From Actinoplanes sp. KI2 (lineage in GTDB: Bacteria > Actinomycetota > Actinomycetes > Mycobacteriales > Micromonosporaceae): a DNA stretch of 64,000 nt. The notes under the pieces are model-generated. The model searched no databases, was not told the origin of the DNA, and saw only the letters and a list, made by a program, of their open reading frames with translations. The stretch lies in the NCBI RefSeq assembly GCF_025630775.1, contig NZ_JAOSZE010000012.1, positions 124,001 through 188,000 on the forward strand, in the 5' to 3' direction. Position 1 is the stretch's first letter, and each line of letters opens with the position of its first letter. Of the stretch, positions 34,001 to 42,112 are shown piece after piece. A program made the position numbers and the translations under genes.

Positions 34001-35892
34001 GGCGGCAGACCGAGCCGGGCGGTGACCCGGTCCAGCGCCTCCAGCCGGGACTCCAGCAGGTCGGCCTCCTCGGCGAACTTGTTGGCCAGGTGCTCGGCCT
34101 GCGCGACGTTCAGCGGAAGCAGGTCGATCGGCTCGGGCCGCAGGTGCGACAGGTCGGGCATGCTGCCCAGGTCGGCGGCCGAGGGCAGCTCGGTCCACGG
34201 GATCCCGCCGTAGCGCAGGGCGGCCAGGTGCTCGGTCAGCTCGGCGGCGGCCTGCCGCACGGGCTGGAGGGCGGCGGTGGTGAGCCACTCCTCGATGATC
34301 TTGGCGGGCCGCCGGGCGGCGTGCGCGGCCAGCGCGGCCAGCGTGCCCGCACCGGCCGGCTCGTGCAGGTCGAACGCGTCGGCCAGGGTGGAGTTGGCGA
34401 CGACGCTTTCGGCCAGCCGGCCGAGCGCCGTCAGCGCCTGCTGGAGCGCGCCCTCCATCGGCTCCCGCTCGACCGCGTCCCGCCACAGGTAGGTCTCGCT
34501 GCGCAGCCGGCCGAGCCGGCCGACGGCCGCCCGGATCTGGTCGAGGCCGTCCGTGGTGAGCTCGGCCGGGATCTCGTACGGCACCGGCGCGGCCGGCACG
34601 GCGTGCATCGTGGCGCAGATGCCGATCATCTCGTGCAGGCTGCGGCCGAGCGGTTGCCGGATGCGGTTCATGGCTTCCGCGTACGCCGAGAGCCGTTCCC
34701 GCCGTTCCCGCGTCGCGCGCCGGTCGATCGGGTCCATCGTGGCCAGCGGCGCCGGGTCGGTGTCCAGCGCGTCGGCCAGCGCTCGCGCGACCTCCCGCCG
34801 GCCGGTCGAGTTGCTGTGCAGCGGCAGCAGGTAGTTGCCGAGCCCGGACTCGGCGAGCCGCTGCTGCACGGTGTCGAGCGCGGCGGCCTTCTCCGAGACG
34901 ACCAGCACCCGCTTGCCGGCGTGCAGCAGGCAGCCGACCAGGTTCGCGATCGTCTGCGACTTGCCGGCGCCCGGCGGGCCGTCCAGCACGAAGCTGTGCC
35001 CGGCCATCGCGGCGGCGATCGCGGCGCGCTGGGTGGCGTCGGCGTCGAGCAGCAGCGGTACGTCCTCGGCCGGGGCGATCTCGTCGATCCGGGTCGGGTC
35101 GGGCGGCTCGAAGGCGAACCGCCGGGCCGCGTCCCGGGTGGCCAGCGCGCGCACGATCGGGTGCTCGACGATGTGCGGCTCGCTCTCCATCAGGTCGGCG
35201 TGGATCGCCTCGCGGTGCACGCCGAAGGTGGACAGCACCACGGCCTCGTCGGCGTACCAGCCGGGCCGCTCGCCGATGGCCACGTCGATGTGCGCCCAGA
35301 GCACGGTCACGTCGAGGTCGGCGAGCGCGCCCACCGCGGGCAGCTCGATGCCGAGCGCGCTCATCCGCAGCGCCAGGGCCGGGTTCACGATCGGGTCGTC
35401 GTGTCGGGCCCGCAGCACCGGACCGGCCGGGTCGATCTCGACCGGGACCAGCAGGATCGGGCTCTGGTACGGGATGTTCCGGTAGTCGGTCCAGTGCAAC
35501 ATCCCGACCGCGAGGTAGAGCGAGGACACGCCCCGGTCGAGCATCTCCTGCCGGGACCGCCGGTAGAACCGGTGCAGCAGCGCGCCGAGGTCGTGCTCGG
35601 CCAGTCCGGTGTGCAGCAGCGGCCGGTACTGGTCCGTGTCCTCGCCGGGGAAGCCGAAACCGCCGTCGTCCTGCAGCACCTTCATCAGCATCTTCGGCGA
35701 CGGGCCGGTGATCTCCACGGCGTCCGACGGAGTGCGGCCGAAGTTGAGCAGACGGTTGGCGTCGGTGAGGTCGACGAGCCCGTCGCGCCACGTTTCGAGC
35801 GCAGCCCGGACCTCGCCGTCGGGTTGCCCGCCCCGCTCCGCTGCATGATCCGGCCACATACCGTCAATTGCAGCAAGTCGGACGGCCGTCAC
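31039..35892 (-). CDS. DUF4011 - superfamily 1 helicase - Vsr-like nuclease protein (candidate antiphage protein, Hhe-like)
   Basis: 1617 residues. Domain order: DUF4011 (about 30-270), a split SF1 helicase with Walker A GPPGAGKSQT (305-314), a long helical insertion (about 370-1090), Walker B VVIIDEAS (D1183-E1184), GDERQLPP, and the motif VI segment NVAITRARQR; then a C-terminal Vsr/DUF559-type nuclease (about 1475-1595) with GIEFDG (D1516) and a later HLHRVWSTHW. All key motifs look intact. DUF4011-helicase-Vsr is, from memory, the architecture reported as the single-protein antiphage system Hhe. GTG 35892 or ATG 35859 could be the start; neither has a clear ribosome-binding site. No other defence gene is adjacent. 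Confidence 0.85.
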   Translation of the reverse strand: MTAVRLAAIDGMWPDHAAERGGQPDGEVRAALETWRDGLVDLTDANRLLNFGRTPSDAVEITGPSPKMLMKVLQDDGGFGFPGEDTDQYRPLLHTGLAEHDLGALLHRFYRRSRQEMLDRGVSSLYLAVGMLHWTDYRNIPYQSPILLVPVEIDPAGPVLRARHDDPIVNPALALRMSALGIELPAVGALADLDVTVLWAHIDVAIGERPGWYADEAVVLSTFGVHREAIHADLMESEPHIVEHPIVRALATRDAARRFAFEPPDPTRIDEIAPAEDVPLLLDADATQRAAIAAAMAGHSFVLDGPPGAGKSQTIANLVGCLLHAGKRVLVVSEKAAALDTVQQRLAESGLGNYLLPLHSNSTGRREVARALADALDTDPAPLATMDPIDRRATRERRERLSAYAEAMNRIRQPLGRSLHEMIGICATMHAVPAAPVPYEIPAELTTDGLDQIRAAVGRLGRLRSETYLWRDAVEREPMEGALQQALTALGRLAESVVANSTLADAFDLHEPAGAGTLAALAAHAARRPAKIIEEWLTTAALQPVRQAAAELTEHLAALRYGGIPWTELPSAADLGSMPDLSHLRPEPIDLLPLNVAQAEHLANKFAEEADLLESRLEALDRVTARLGLPPVVDFPDAAQVITIAGLIARDAKPEAAWFAEGGMAAAHAAARALRRAVEAVNDAEEQARLHFDEGVLNEPIAEMAERLAARRGPRKLLLGTRKARKATIEAALPEVSAEEALANVEDAAAWKVALDHLDDLAEEHAEILGRHWDGLDTDFAAIQEALRTADDVIRETPAEALAAVVVHVTAPRPNGALLRIVGEARDGFDRFRASLREAPARAPRPELGEGSIQDAVTWLRAHVAPLRAAAEMLRAYGGPTGRNDLTLAEAVEIAQQRQAAVEAEAAIWASARPHAAVLGSIYRGTKTNDVLMNEILDWTAEARRLHRGHDAPLTVEQAHALAEAEPSDGLVDAVAGWEHAREQVLAAFAPRRRIELTGHLGDYDTARDLLVDLLHDSAGQQEWFVHQDARDLILGYGLSDAIEFCAAREVAPESIWPVLERALYRGWIDQILRTDQGLMPVDAGDRVHLVEVFKLLDSELNSAALADIVYAVEARRPSSTTTGEPALIRREGSKRTGHLAVRELIAQARHAVQALKPCLLMSPLAVSRLLPPEIEFDVVIIDEASQVTTADAINCVYRGNALIVVGDERQLPPTSFYDHVEDDVLDYPSILDLARETFPVLGLWWHHRSRHEALFAFANLAYYHGRLVSLPRAYAREPDHGVQLYHVDGVYHRTTTSDNPIEAEAVAARVLHHLTHRPGRTLGVVTLSVAQADAIAAAVQDMISEHPDLEHLIDDADRLDGFFVKSLEAVQGDVRDVIILSVGYGYDENDKISTNFGVLNRPQGWRRLNVAITRARQRIEVVSSIRAPDVQDMGNESIRHLKAYLEYAERDAATLGREVTDREGMTAFEQSVLDTIKQWNFAVRRKIVASGQAIDIGVLRPDHPDEAYALGIEFDGPGYREIPSTRDRDRLREQELRDLGWHLHRVWSTHWYANQAEEAGRLLTAIQRAITDPAPAFDRLPSRRSGTPYRPVVRELVRPSPERVRGRHALPDDDDR

Positions 35893-35901
35893 GCTGGTGA
35901 T

Positions 35902-35950
35902 TCGCCCGCTTCCTTCCGGATAAACCCGGCTTTATCCAGGAAGCGGGCGA
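35902..35950 (-). terminator. Long terminator hairpin after the first MMPL gene
   Basis: TCGCCCGCTTCC (35902-35913) pairs with GGAAGCGGGCGA (35939-35950); inside, GGATAAA (35918-35924) pairs with TTTATCC (35931-35937). 12 + 7 bp with a small bulge. It separates the MMPL gene from the helicase gene on the same strand. Confidence 0.88.
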
Positions 35951-35960
35951 TCTTACCAGG

Positions 35961-38117
35961 TCAGCCGACCGGGACGGGCTCCTTCGGCTCCCGCTCCAGC
36001 GCCGCGCCCTCGACGTCGAGGGCCGGGAGCTTCCGCAGCCAGCGCGGCAGCCACCAGGCGGCCTTGCCCATGATCGAGATCGCCGCCGGAATCGCGATCA
36101 TGCGGACCACCAGGGCGTCGAAGAGGATGCCGATGGCCAGCGCGAACGCGATCGGCTTGACCGTGTCGTTGCCCTGCGGCACGAAGCCGGCGAAGACCGA
36201 GAACATGATCGTGGCGGCGGCGACCACCACCGGTGCGGCCTGCCGGAAGCCGGTGACCACCGCGACCCGGGGCGCCGCGCCGTGCGCGTGCGCCTCGTGC
36301 ATCCGGGACACCATGAACACCATGTAGTCCATCGCCAGGCCGAACAGGATGCCGACGATGATGATCGGTGACAGGCTCAGCAGCGGCCCATTGACCTGGA
36401 CGTTGGCCAGATCGGAGAGCCATCCCCACTGGAACACCGCGACCGTGGCGCCGAACGCGGCGCCGATCGTGAGCAGGAAGCCGAGCACGCCGACCACCGG
36501 CACCAGGATCGACCGGAAGACCAGCACCAGCAGGAGGAACGCGAGGCCGACGACGAGCGCGAGGTAGACCGGCAGCGCCGCGTCCAGCTTCTGCGACACG
36601 TCGATGCTGATCGCGGTCTGGCCGGTCACGTACACCTTGGCCCCGGGTCCGTCGTTGACCTTGTCACGTACCGCGTGGACCAGGTCGACGGTGGCCGGGG
36701 AGTCCGGGCCGCTGGCCGGGATGATCGTGATGAGCGCGGCGTCGCCGGCCTGGTTCGGGCGCGGCGGGGTTGCCACCGCCACGCCGGGCAGGGTGGCGAC
36801 CTGCCGGCTGACGGAGCTCGCCCAGGAGCCGGAGCCGGGCCCGTCCACCAGCACCAGCAGCGGACCGGCGAAGCCCGGGCCGAACCGCTCGGCGATGATC
36901 GCGTCGGCCTTGGCCTGGGTGCTGCCCGGGACCTGCTTCAGGATCAGCGAGGTCTGCATCCTGGTGACCGGGATGGCGATCACGCCGAGCGCGGCCACCG
37001 CGACGACCAGGCTGAGCCAGTGGCGCCGAGTGACCAGGTTCGCCCAGCCCTTGAAGAAGCCGCGCTCCGGCCGAGGTGGCTCCGGCACGGTCCGCCGCTT
37101 GCGCGGGAGCGCCTTGAGCCCGATCAGGCCGAGAACCGCGGGGACCAGGGTGATGGCGACCAGCACGGCGATGACGATCGTGGCGGCCGCGGCCAGGCCC
37201 ATCTCGGTGAGGAACGGGATGCCCGCCACGCTGAGGCCGGCCAGCGCGATCACCACGGTCAGGCCCGCGGTCACCACCGCCGAGCCGGCCGTGCCGACCG
37301 CCATGGCCGCCGCCTCCGGCACCGGCAGGCCCCGCCACAACTCCTGCCGGAAGCGCGTGAAGATGAACAGCGCGTAGTCGATGCCGACCGCGAGGCCGAG
37401 CATCACCGCGAGGATCGAGGTGGTCGACTGGAGATCGACGAAGCCGGTCAGGGTGACGATGCCGAGCGCGCCGATGGCGACGCCGACGATCGCGGTGAGC
37501 AGGTTCATCCCGGCCGCGACCAGCGAGCGGTAGGTCAGCGCGAGCACCAGCAGCGCCACCACCACGCCGATCCCCTCGGCCGGGCCGCCCACGTCAGCGC
37601 CCGACTCCTTGGTCGCGTCGCCGCGCACCTCGACGGTGAGCCCGCCGGTGCGGGCCTGGGCGACCGCGTCCGTCAGCGCGTCGCGCTCGTCGGCGGTGAT
37701 CTCCGACGCCTGTACGCCGTAACTGAGCGTGCTGTACGCGGCCGTCTGATCGCGGGACACGATCGGCGACTTCGGGTCCAGCGGGTTGGTCGCCGCGACG
37801 ACGCCGGGCAGCTTGCCGAACGCGGCGACGGCCTGCGCCACCTGGCCCGCGTTGGCCGGATCGGTGATCTTGCCGCCGCCCGGGGCCTCGAACACCACCT
37901 GGGCGGTCGCGCCGGCCGAGGCGTTGCCGAAGCGCTGCTTGAGCAGGTCGAGGGCGATCGTCGACTCCTGGCCCGGAATCGAGAACGAGTTCACGGTCGG
38001 GCCGGAGAGCGTGGCGGCGCCGACGCCGACCGCGACCAGCGCCACCAGCCAGGCGACGGTGACGACGATGCGGTGCCGGACGGCCGCCAGGCCGAGGCGA
38101 TGCAGCAGGGTTGCCAT
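35961..38117 (-). CDS. MMPL/RND-family transporter A
   Basis: 718 residues. Two repeats of one helix, a large extracytoplasmic domain and a helix bundle, as in MMPL lipid and small-molecule exporters. Intramembrane acidic residues for proton coupling are visible (GLAVGIDYALFI and GLAMDYMVF). ATG 38117 is chosen; AGAGGA lies 11 bases upstream. A TetR gene starts just upstream on the same strand and presumably represses this exporter. A second MMPL gene runs in the opposite direction from the same promoter region. The substrate is unknown: lipid, drug or secondary metabolite. Confidence 0.9.
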   Translation of the reverse strand: MATLLHRLGLAAVRHRIVVTVAWLVALVAVGVGAATLSGPTVNSFSIPGQESTIALDLLKQRFGNASAGATAQVVFEAPGGGKITDPANAGQVAQAVAAFGKLPGVVAATNPLDPKSPIVSRDQTAAYSTLSYGVQASEITADERDALTDAVAQARTGGLTVEVRGDATKESGADVGGPAEGIGVVVALLVLALTYRSLVAAGMNLLTAIVGVAIGALGIVTLTGFVDLQSTTSILAVMLGLAVGIDYALFIFTRFRQELWRGLPVPEAAAMAVGTAGSAVVTAGLTVVIALAGLSVAGIPFLTEMGLAAAATIVIAVLVAITLVPAVLGLIGLKALPRKRRTVPEPPRPERGFFKGWANLVTRRHWLSLVVAVAALGVIAIPVTRMQTSLILKQVPGSTQAKADAIIAERFGPGFAGPLLVLVDGPGSGSWASSVSRQVATLPGVAVATPPRPNQAGDAALITIIPASGPDSPATVDLVHAVRDKVNDGPGAKVYVTGQTAISIDVSQKLDAALPVYLALVVGLAFLLLVLVFRSILVPVVGVLGFLLTIGAAFGATVAVFQWGWLSDLANVQVNGPLLSLSPIIIVGILFGLAMDYMVFMVSRMHEAHAHGAAPRVAVVTGFRQAAPVVVAAATIMFSVFAGFVPQGNDTVKPIAFALAIGILFDALVVRMIAIPAAISIMGKAAWWLPRWLRKLPALDVEGAALEREPKEPVPVG

Positions 38118-38149
38118 GAGGGTCTGGTCCTCTGTGAAGGGGTGGGTGA

Positions 38150-38707
38150 TCAGCGCCCGTGGCCGAGCGCGTCGTAACTGACCTCGACGAGCGCGTCGAG
38201 GTGCACCTTCTCCGGCAGGGCGACCGCGGTCACCGCCAGCGCGCCGAGGGCACCGACGATGCGCAGCAGGCGAGGCAGCTCGACCTCGGTGACGCATTGG
38301 TCGTCGACGCCGAAGGCCGCGAAGACCACCCCGCCGACCTGCTGCAGCATCTCGCTGTCGGGCGCGCTCATCAGGCCGCTGAGCAGCAGCGCGACGGCGC
38401 CCGGCCGGGCCAGGGCGAGCCGCGCGACACCGGCGATCACGACCCGGTCGCGGGCCGGGCCGACCGGCAGGCCCTCGGCCTCGGCGGCGATCGCCCGCAT
38501 GTCGGTCAGCGCCCGGTCGACCACCGCGTCCTGCAGCGCCTCCTTGGTCGGGAAGCGGTGCAGCAGGCCGGTCTTCGAATACCCCACGGCGTCGGCGACC
38601 CGCTGGATCGACGTCTCCTTGAACCCGTGCCGGGCGAAAAGGGTCGCCGCGGTCTCGAGGATCTCGTCCTCGATCTGCTGCTTGGTGGGGCGCGGCATGC
38701 GGACCAT
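38150..38707 (-). CDS. TetR-family transcriptional regulator
   Basis: 185 residues. N-terminal HTH at about 25-55 (ETSIQRVADAVGYSKTGLLH), then a helical ligand-binding domain without clear identity. ATG 38707 or the ATG at 38698 could start it. The MMPL gene follows after 32 bases, so they form an operon, and a second MMPL gene diverges. It most likely responds to a transported compound and represses one or both exporters through the repeats at 38712-38753. Confidence 0.88.
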   Translation of the reverse strand: MVRMPRPTKQQIEDEILETAATLFARHGFKETSIQRVADAVGYSKTGLLHRFPTKEALQDAVVDRALTDMRAIAAEAEGLPVGPARDRVVIAGVARLALARPGAVALLLSGLMSAPDSEMLQQVGGVVFAAFGVDDQCVTEVELPRLLRIVGALGALAVTAVALPEKVHLDALVEVSYDALGHGR

Positions 38708-38711
38708 CGTA

Positions 38712-38753
38712 GTCCGTTACCGACCAACCTGGTCCGGAACCGACCGTGTCGGT
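38712..38753. promoter_or_regulatory. TetR operator candidates
   Basis: GTCCGTTACCGACC (38712-38725) and GTCCGGAACCGACC (38732-38745) repeat at a 20-base period, and ACCGAC-CGT-GTCGGT (38739-38753) is a perfect inverted repeat. They start five bases upstream of the tetR start, a typical autoregulatory position. Confidence 0.6.
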
Positions 38754-38897
38754 CCTCACACCGCCCGGGGCCCGGCGCGAAGCTGATCTGGAGGTCCTAG
38801 GGGGAAGCCCCGAGTGCCCGCCACCCGATTGGGCAAAACGGACCGGGGGGCGACCGGGGTCTGGCCCGGATGTTCCCAGCGGCCGCTCTGCCTAATT

Positions 38898-38921
38898 TCA
38901 GCTAGGACACAGAAAAGCTGA
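38898..38921 (+). promoter_or_regulatory. Inverted repeat in the leader of MMPL gene B
   Basis: TCAGCT (38898-38903) / AGCTGA (38916-38921), 12-base spacer, in an AT-richer stretch 16 bases before the MMPL start. Either an operator or a small leader hairpin just before the ribosome-binding site GAGAAGGGGG. Confidence 0.35.
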
Positions 38922-38936
38922 GAAGGGGGCCCCAAG

Positions 38937-41129
38937 ATGGGGAAGCGGCCGATGACGGTTCGCATGGCGCGGTGGAGCGCCGAGCACCCGTGGCGCGCGA
39001 TCGCGCTCTGGGTGGTGTTCGTGGCAGTGTGCTTCGTGGGCGGCAACATGGCCGGCACCCACAAGGCGACCGCGCAGGACGACGCGATCGGCGAGTCCGG
39101 TCAGGCGTACGTGATGATCGAGCACGGCAAGTTCGCCGACGAGCCCGCCGTGGACAACGTCCTGATCACGCCGATGTCCGGCAAGCTCGACGTCGCCGCC
39201 GCGACCAAGGCCGCGAAGGCCGCGCAGGCCAAGCTCGGCGAGGTCACCGGCGTCGCGAAGGTCGGCGACCCGGTGCCGTCCAGCAACGGGCAGGCGCTGC
39301 TCGTCCCGATCACCATGACCGGCGACCCGGACACCGCCCCCGACCGCGTCGAGCCGCTGCGCGCGGCCACCGCCGAGGTGCAGGCGCAGTACCCGGCGCT
39401 GCGGGTGGAGGAGGTCGGCGGCCCGTCCATCGAGAAGGCGCTCAACGACACCCTCGGCAAGGACTTCCAGAAGGCCGAGATCCTCAGCCTCCCGGTCACC
39501 CTCGCCATTCTGATCCTCGCCTTCGGCGCGCTGATCGCGGCCGGCGTGCCGGTGCTGCTGGCGCTCTCCTCGGTGGTCGCCGCGATGGGCCTGTCCACAC
39601 TTGCCTCGCACCTGGTGCCGATGGGCGACGCCACGGGCAGTGTGATCCTGCTGATCGGCATGGCCGTCGGCGTCGACTACTCGCTGTTCTACGTGCGACG
39701 GGAACGCGAGGAACGGGCGAAGGGCCGCGGGCACGTGGACGCCGTGGAGATCGCGGCGGAGACCTCCGGGCACGCGGTGGTGGTCTCCGGCACCGCCGTG
39801 ATCATCGCGATGGCCGGGCTGTTCCTGGCCGGCGACTCGACGTTCTCTTCCCTGGCGACCGGCTCGATCCTGGTCGTCGCGGTCGCCGTGATCGGCTCGC
39901 TGACCGTGCTGCCCGCGCTGCTGGCCAAGCTCGGCCGCTGGGTGGACCGGCCGCGGGTGCCGCTGATCTGGCGCCTGAACCGCAACGGCGGCGAGGGCCG
40001 GATGTGGCGCAAGATCCTCTCCCCGGCGCTCAAGAAGCCGGCGATCACCCTCGCGGTGAGCGTGCTGGCCCTGCTCGCGCTGGCCGCGCCGGCGCTCGGC
40101 ATGAAGCTGAAGTTCCCAGGGACCGAGGACCTGCCCCGCACCACGCCGGCGATGCAGGCGTACGACCGGCTGGCCGCGGCGTACCCGAGCAACGGCACCA
40201 CCCACGTCGTGGCGGTCGAGGCCCCGGCGAGCCAGGCCACCGCGGTCAAGGCGGCGCTGACCAAGCTGGCCCACAGCACCCAGGGCGACCCGCTGTTCGC
40301 GCCGCTGGAGACCACCGGCCCGAAGATCGACGTGTCGGCCGACAAGACGGTCGCGGTGCTGGACATCGCCACGCCGTTCTCGGCCCGCAGCGACAAGGGC
40401 GCCGACTCGCTGCACGAGCTGCGGCAGAAGCTGGCCCCGGCGGCGCTCGGCGGTATCACCGGCGCGAAGTACGCGGTGGCCGGCGGCGTCGCCGAGAACG
40501 AGGACTACGCCAAGCACGTCTGGCAGACCCTGCCGATCGTGGCCGCCTTCGTGCTCGCCCTCACCTTCCTGGTGATGGCGTGGACGTTCCGGTCGGTCGT
40601 CATCGCGCTGACCTCGATCCTGCTGAACCTGCTGTCCGCGGCCGCGGCGTACGGCCTGCTGGTCCTGGTCTTCCAGAACCACTGGGCCGAGGGCCTGCTC
40701 GGCTTCACCTCGACCGGCGCGATCGTCAGCTGGCTGCCGCTGTTCCTGTTCGTGGTCCTGTTCGGGCTGTCGATGGACTACCACGTCTTCGTGGTCAGCC
40801 GGATCCGGGAGGCGGTCGGCCGCGGGGTGCCGACCCGGGAGGCGGTCGCCGACGGCATCACGGGCTCGGCCGGCACGGTCTCCAGCGCCGCGATCGTGAT
40901 GGTCGCCGTCTTCTCGATCTTCGCGACGCTCAGCACGATCGACATGAAGCAGCTGGGCGTCGGCCTGGCCGCGGCGATCCTGCTGGACGCGACGATCATC
41001 CGGGCGGTCGTGCTGCCGTCGCTGATGACGCTGCTCGGCCCGGCGAACTGGTGGGCGCCACGGTTCCTGCGGCCCCGCGCCGTCTCCTCCGAGGAAGAGC
41101 AAACGCCGGAACTGGTCGGAGTTTCCTGA
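38937..41129 (+). CDS. MMPL/RND-family transporter B
   Basis: 730 residues with the same two-repeat layout as MMPL A but only distantly similar to it. Proton-relay acidic residues lie in GMAVGVDYSLFYV and GLSMDYHVFVV. ATG 38937 follows GAGAAGGGGG; ATG 38952 is an alternative. It is transcribed away from the TetR-MMPL A operon. A strong bidirectional terminator lies just after the stop. The substrate is unknown. The head-to-head pairing suggests the two exporters answer to the same TetR. Confidence 0.9.
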   Translation: MGKRPMTVRMARWSAEHPWRAIALWVVFVAVCFVGGNMAGTHKATAQDDAIGESGQAYVMIEHGKFADEPAVDNVLITPMSGKLDVAAATKAAKAAQAKLGEVTGVAKVGDPVPSSNGQALLVPITMTGDPDTAPDRVEPLRAATAEVQAQYPALRVEEVGGPSIEKALNDTLGKDFQKAEILSLPVTLAILILAFGALIAAGVPVLLALSSVVAAMGLSTLASHLVPMGDATGSVILLIGMAVGVDYSLFYVRREREERAKGRGHVDAVEIAAETSGHAVVVSGTAVIIAMAGLFLAGDSTFSSLATGSILVVAVAVIGSLTVLPALLAKLGRWVDRPRVPLIWRLNRNGGEGRMWRKILSPALKKPAITLAVSVLALLALAAPALGMKLKFPGTEDLPRTTPAMQAYDRLAAAYPSNGTTHVVAVEAPASQATAVKAALTKLAHSTQGDPLFAPLETTGPKIDVSADKTVAVLDIATPFSARSDKGADSLHELRQKLAPAALGGITGAKYAVAGGVAENEDYAKHVWQTLPIVAAFVLALTFLVMAWTFRSVVIALTSILLNLLSAAAAYGLLVLVFQNHWAEGLLGFTSTGAIVSWLPLFLFVVLFGLSMDYHVFVVSRIREAVGRGVPTREAVADGITGSAGTVSSAAIVMVAVFSIFATLSTIDMKQLGVGLAAAILLDATIIRAVVLPSLMTLLGPANWWAPRFLRPRAVSSEEEQTPELVGVS

Positions 41130-41134
41130 CCGAA

Positions 41135-41176
41135 AGCAATGAGCCGCCCTTCCACGGGGGAGGGCGGCCCATTGCT
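41135..41176. terminator. Bidirectional terminator between MMPL B and the SDR gene
   Basis: AGCAATG-a-GCCGCCCT (41135-41150) pairs with AGGGCGGC-c-CATTGCT (41161-41176), 15 paired bases with one mismatch and a 10-base loop. Confidence 0.9.
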
Positions 41177-41190
41177 GCCCGCCAAGGGCT

Positions 41191-42036
41191 TCACGAGACG
41201 GGATCGGTGAAGTGCGGCCGGATCGACGACGGTCGTGAGCCGTCCACGTCGGTGAAGCCGTACACCTCGGCCAGCTCGGCCGCGACCACGCAGCGGCCGG
41301 TATGACGCCGCACGTCGGGGTCGGCCGCAAGCGCCGCGACCGCCCGGCCGACGAACTCGGGGGATTCCGAGTTGGACAGGTCGAAGAACTCCGCCGCCCG
41401 CAGCACGCTCTCGGTGCGCACCAACCCGGGATACAACGCGACCGCGGTGACGTCACGGGCGGTCAGCTGCGCGGCGGTCACCGCGACCATCCGGTCGTCG
41501 GCCGCCTTGGCCACGCTGTAGGCGACCTGGTCGGTCCCGTTGAGGTAGCTGCCGGGGAAGAACGACACGGTGACGACAAGCGCGCCGGCCCGTAGTACCG
41601 GCACGGCGAGGACGGTCGCCGCATAGTGTGCGCGCACCCCCGACGTGAACATGTCGTCCCACACCCGTAGTGGCTGCTCCCAGAACGGGCCCTGCATATC
41701 CGCGGGGCGGTCCTCGTGGTAGGACGCATAGCCACCCCACACGTTGTTGACCAAGAGGTCCAGCCCGCCCCGCTCGTCCCGCACGCGCTCGAACAGTGCG
41801 GCCGTCTGCCGGTCGTCGGTGTGGTCGCAGGCCACGGCCACGCCGGTGCCACCGGCCGCGGTCACCGCCCGGGCCGACTCCTCCACCGTGCCGCCCAGCA
41901 CCGGAAAGGTCACCCGATCGCCGGTCGACCGGCCGGTCACGTACACGACGTATCCGGCCGCGCCGAGCGCCAGCGCGATCCCCTTGCCCACGCCCCGGCT
42001 CGCGCCGGTCACCACCGCCACCCGCTGCTCAGTCAT
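41191..42036 (-). CDS. Short-chain dehydrogenase/reductase (SDR)
   Basis: 281 residues, classical SDR. Cofactor motif TGASRGVGKG (10-19), NNVWGG at 97-102 in place of NNAG, and the catalytic pair Y173 and K177 (YSVAK) with a Ser upstream in TVSFFPGS. The R after GAS and the VTGRS segment favour NADPH. The substrate is unknown. The gene is monocistronic, between a terminator at its 3' end and the terminator of the beta-propeller gene upstream. Confidence 0.9.
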   Translation of the reverse strand: MTEQRVAVVTGASRGVGKGIALALGAAGYVVYVTGRSTGDRVTFPVLGGTVEESARAVTAAGGTGVAVACDHTDDRQTAALFERVRDERGGLDLLVNNVWGGYASYHEDRPADMQGPFWEQPLRVWDDMFTSGVRAHYAATVLAVPVLRAGALVVTVSFFPGSYLNGTDQVAYSVAKAADDRMVAVTAAQLTARDVTAVALYPGLVRTESVLRAAEFFDLSNSESPEFVGRAVAALAADPDVRRHTGRCVVAAELAEVYGFTDVDGSRPSSIRPHFTDPVS

Positions 42037-42068
42037 GGCAGAGAGGATGGCAGAGCGGTACGACAGGA

Positions 42069-42099
42069 ACGGCCGGCCGGAAAGCGACCGGCCGGCCGT
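42069..42099 (-). terminator. Terminator after the beta-propeller gene
   Basis: Perfect 12-bp stem ACGGCCGGCCGG (42069-42080) / CCGGCCGGCCGT (42088-42099), loop AAAGCGA, between the propeller stop and the SDR start. Confidence 0.88.
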
Positions 42100-42112
42100 G
42101 CCTACGGTTGCC

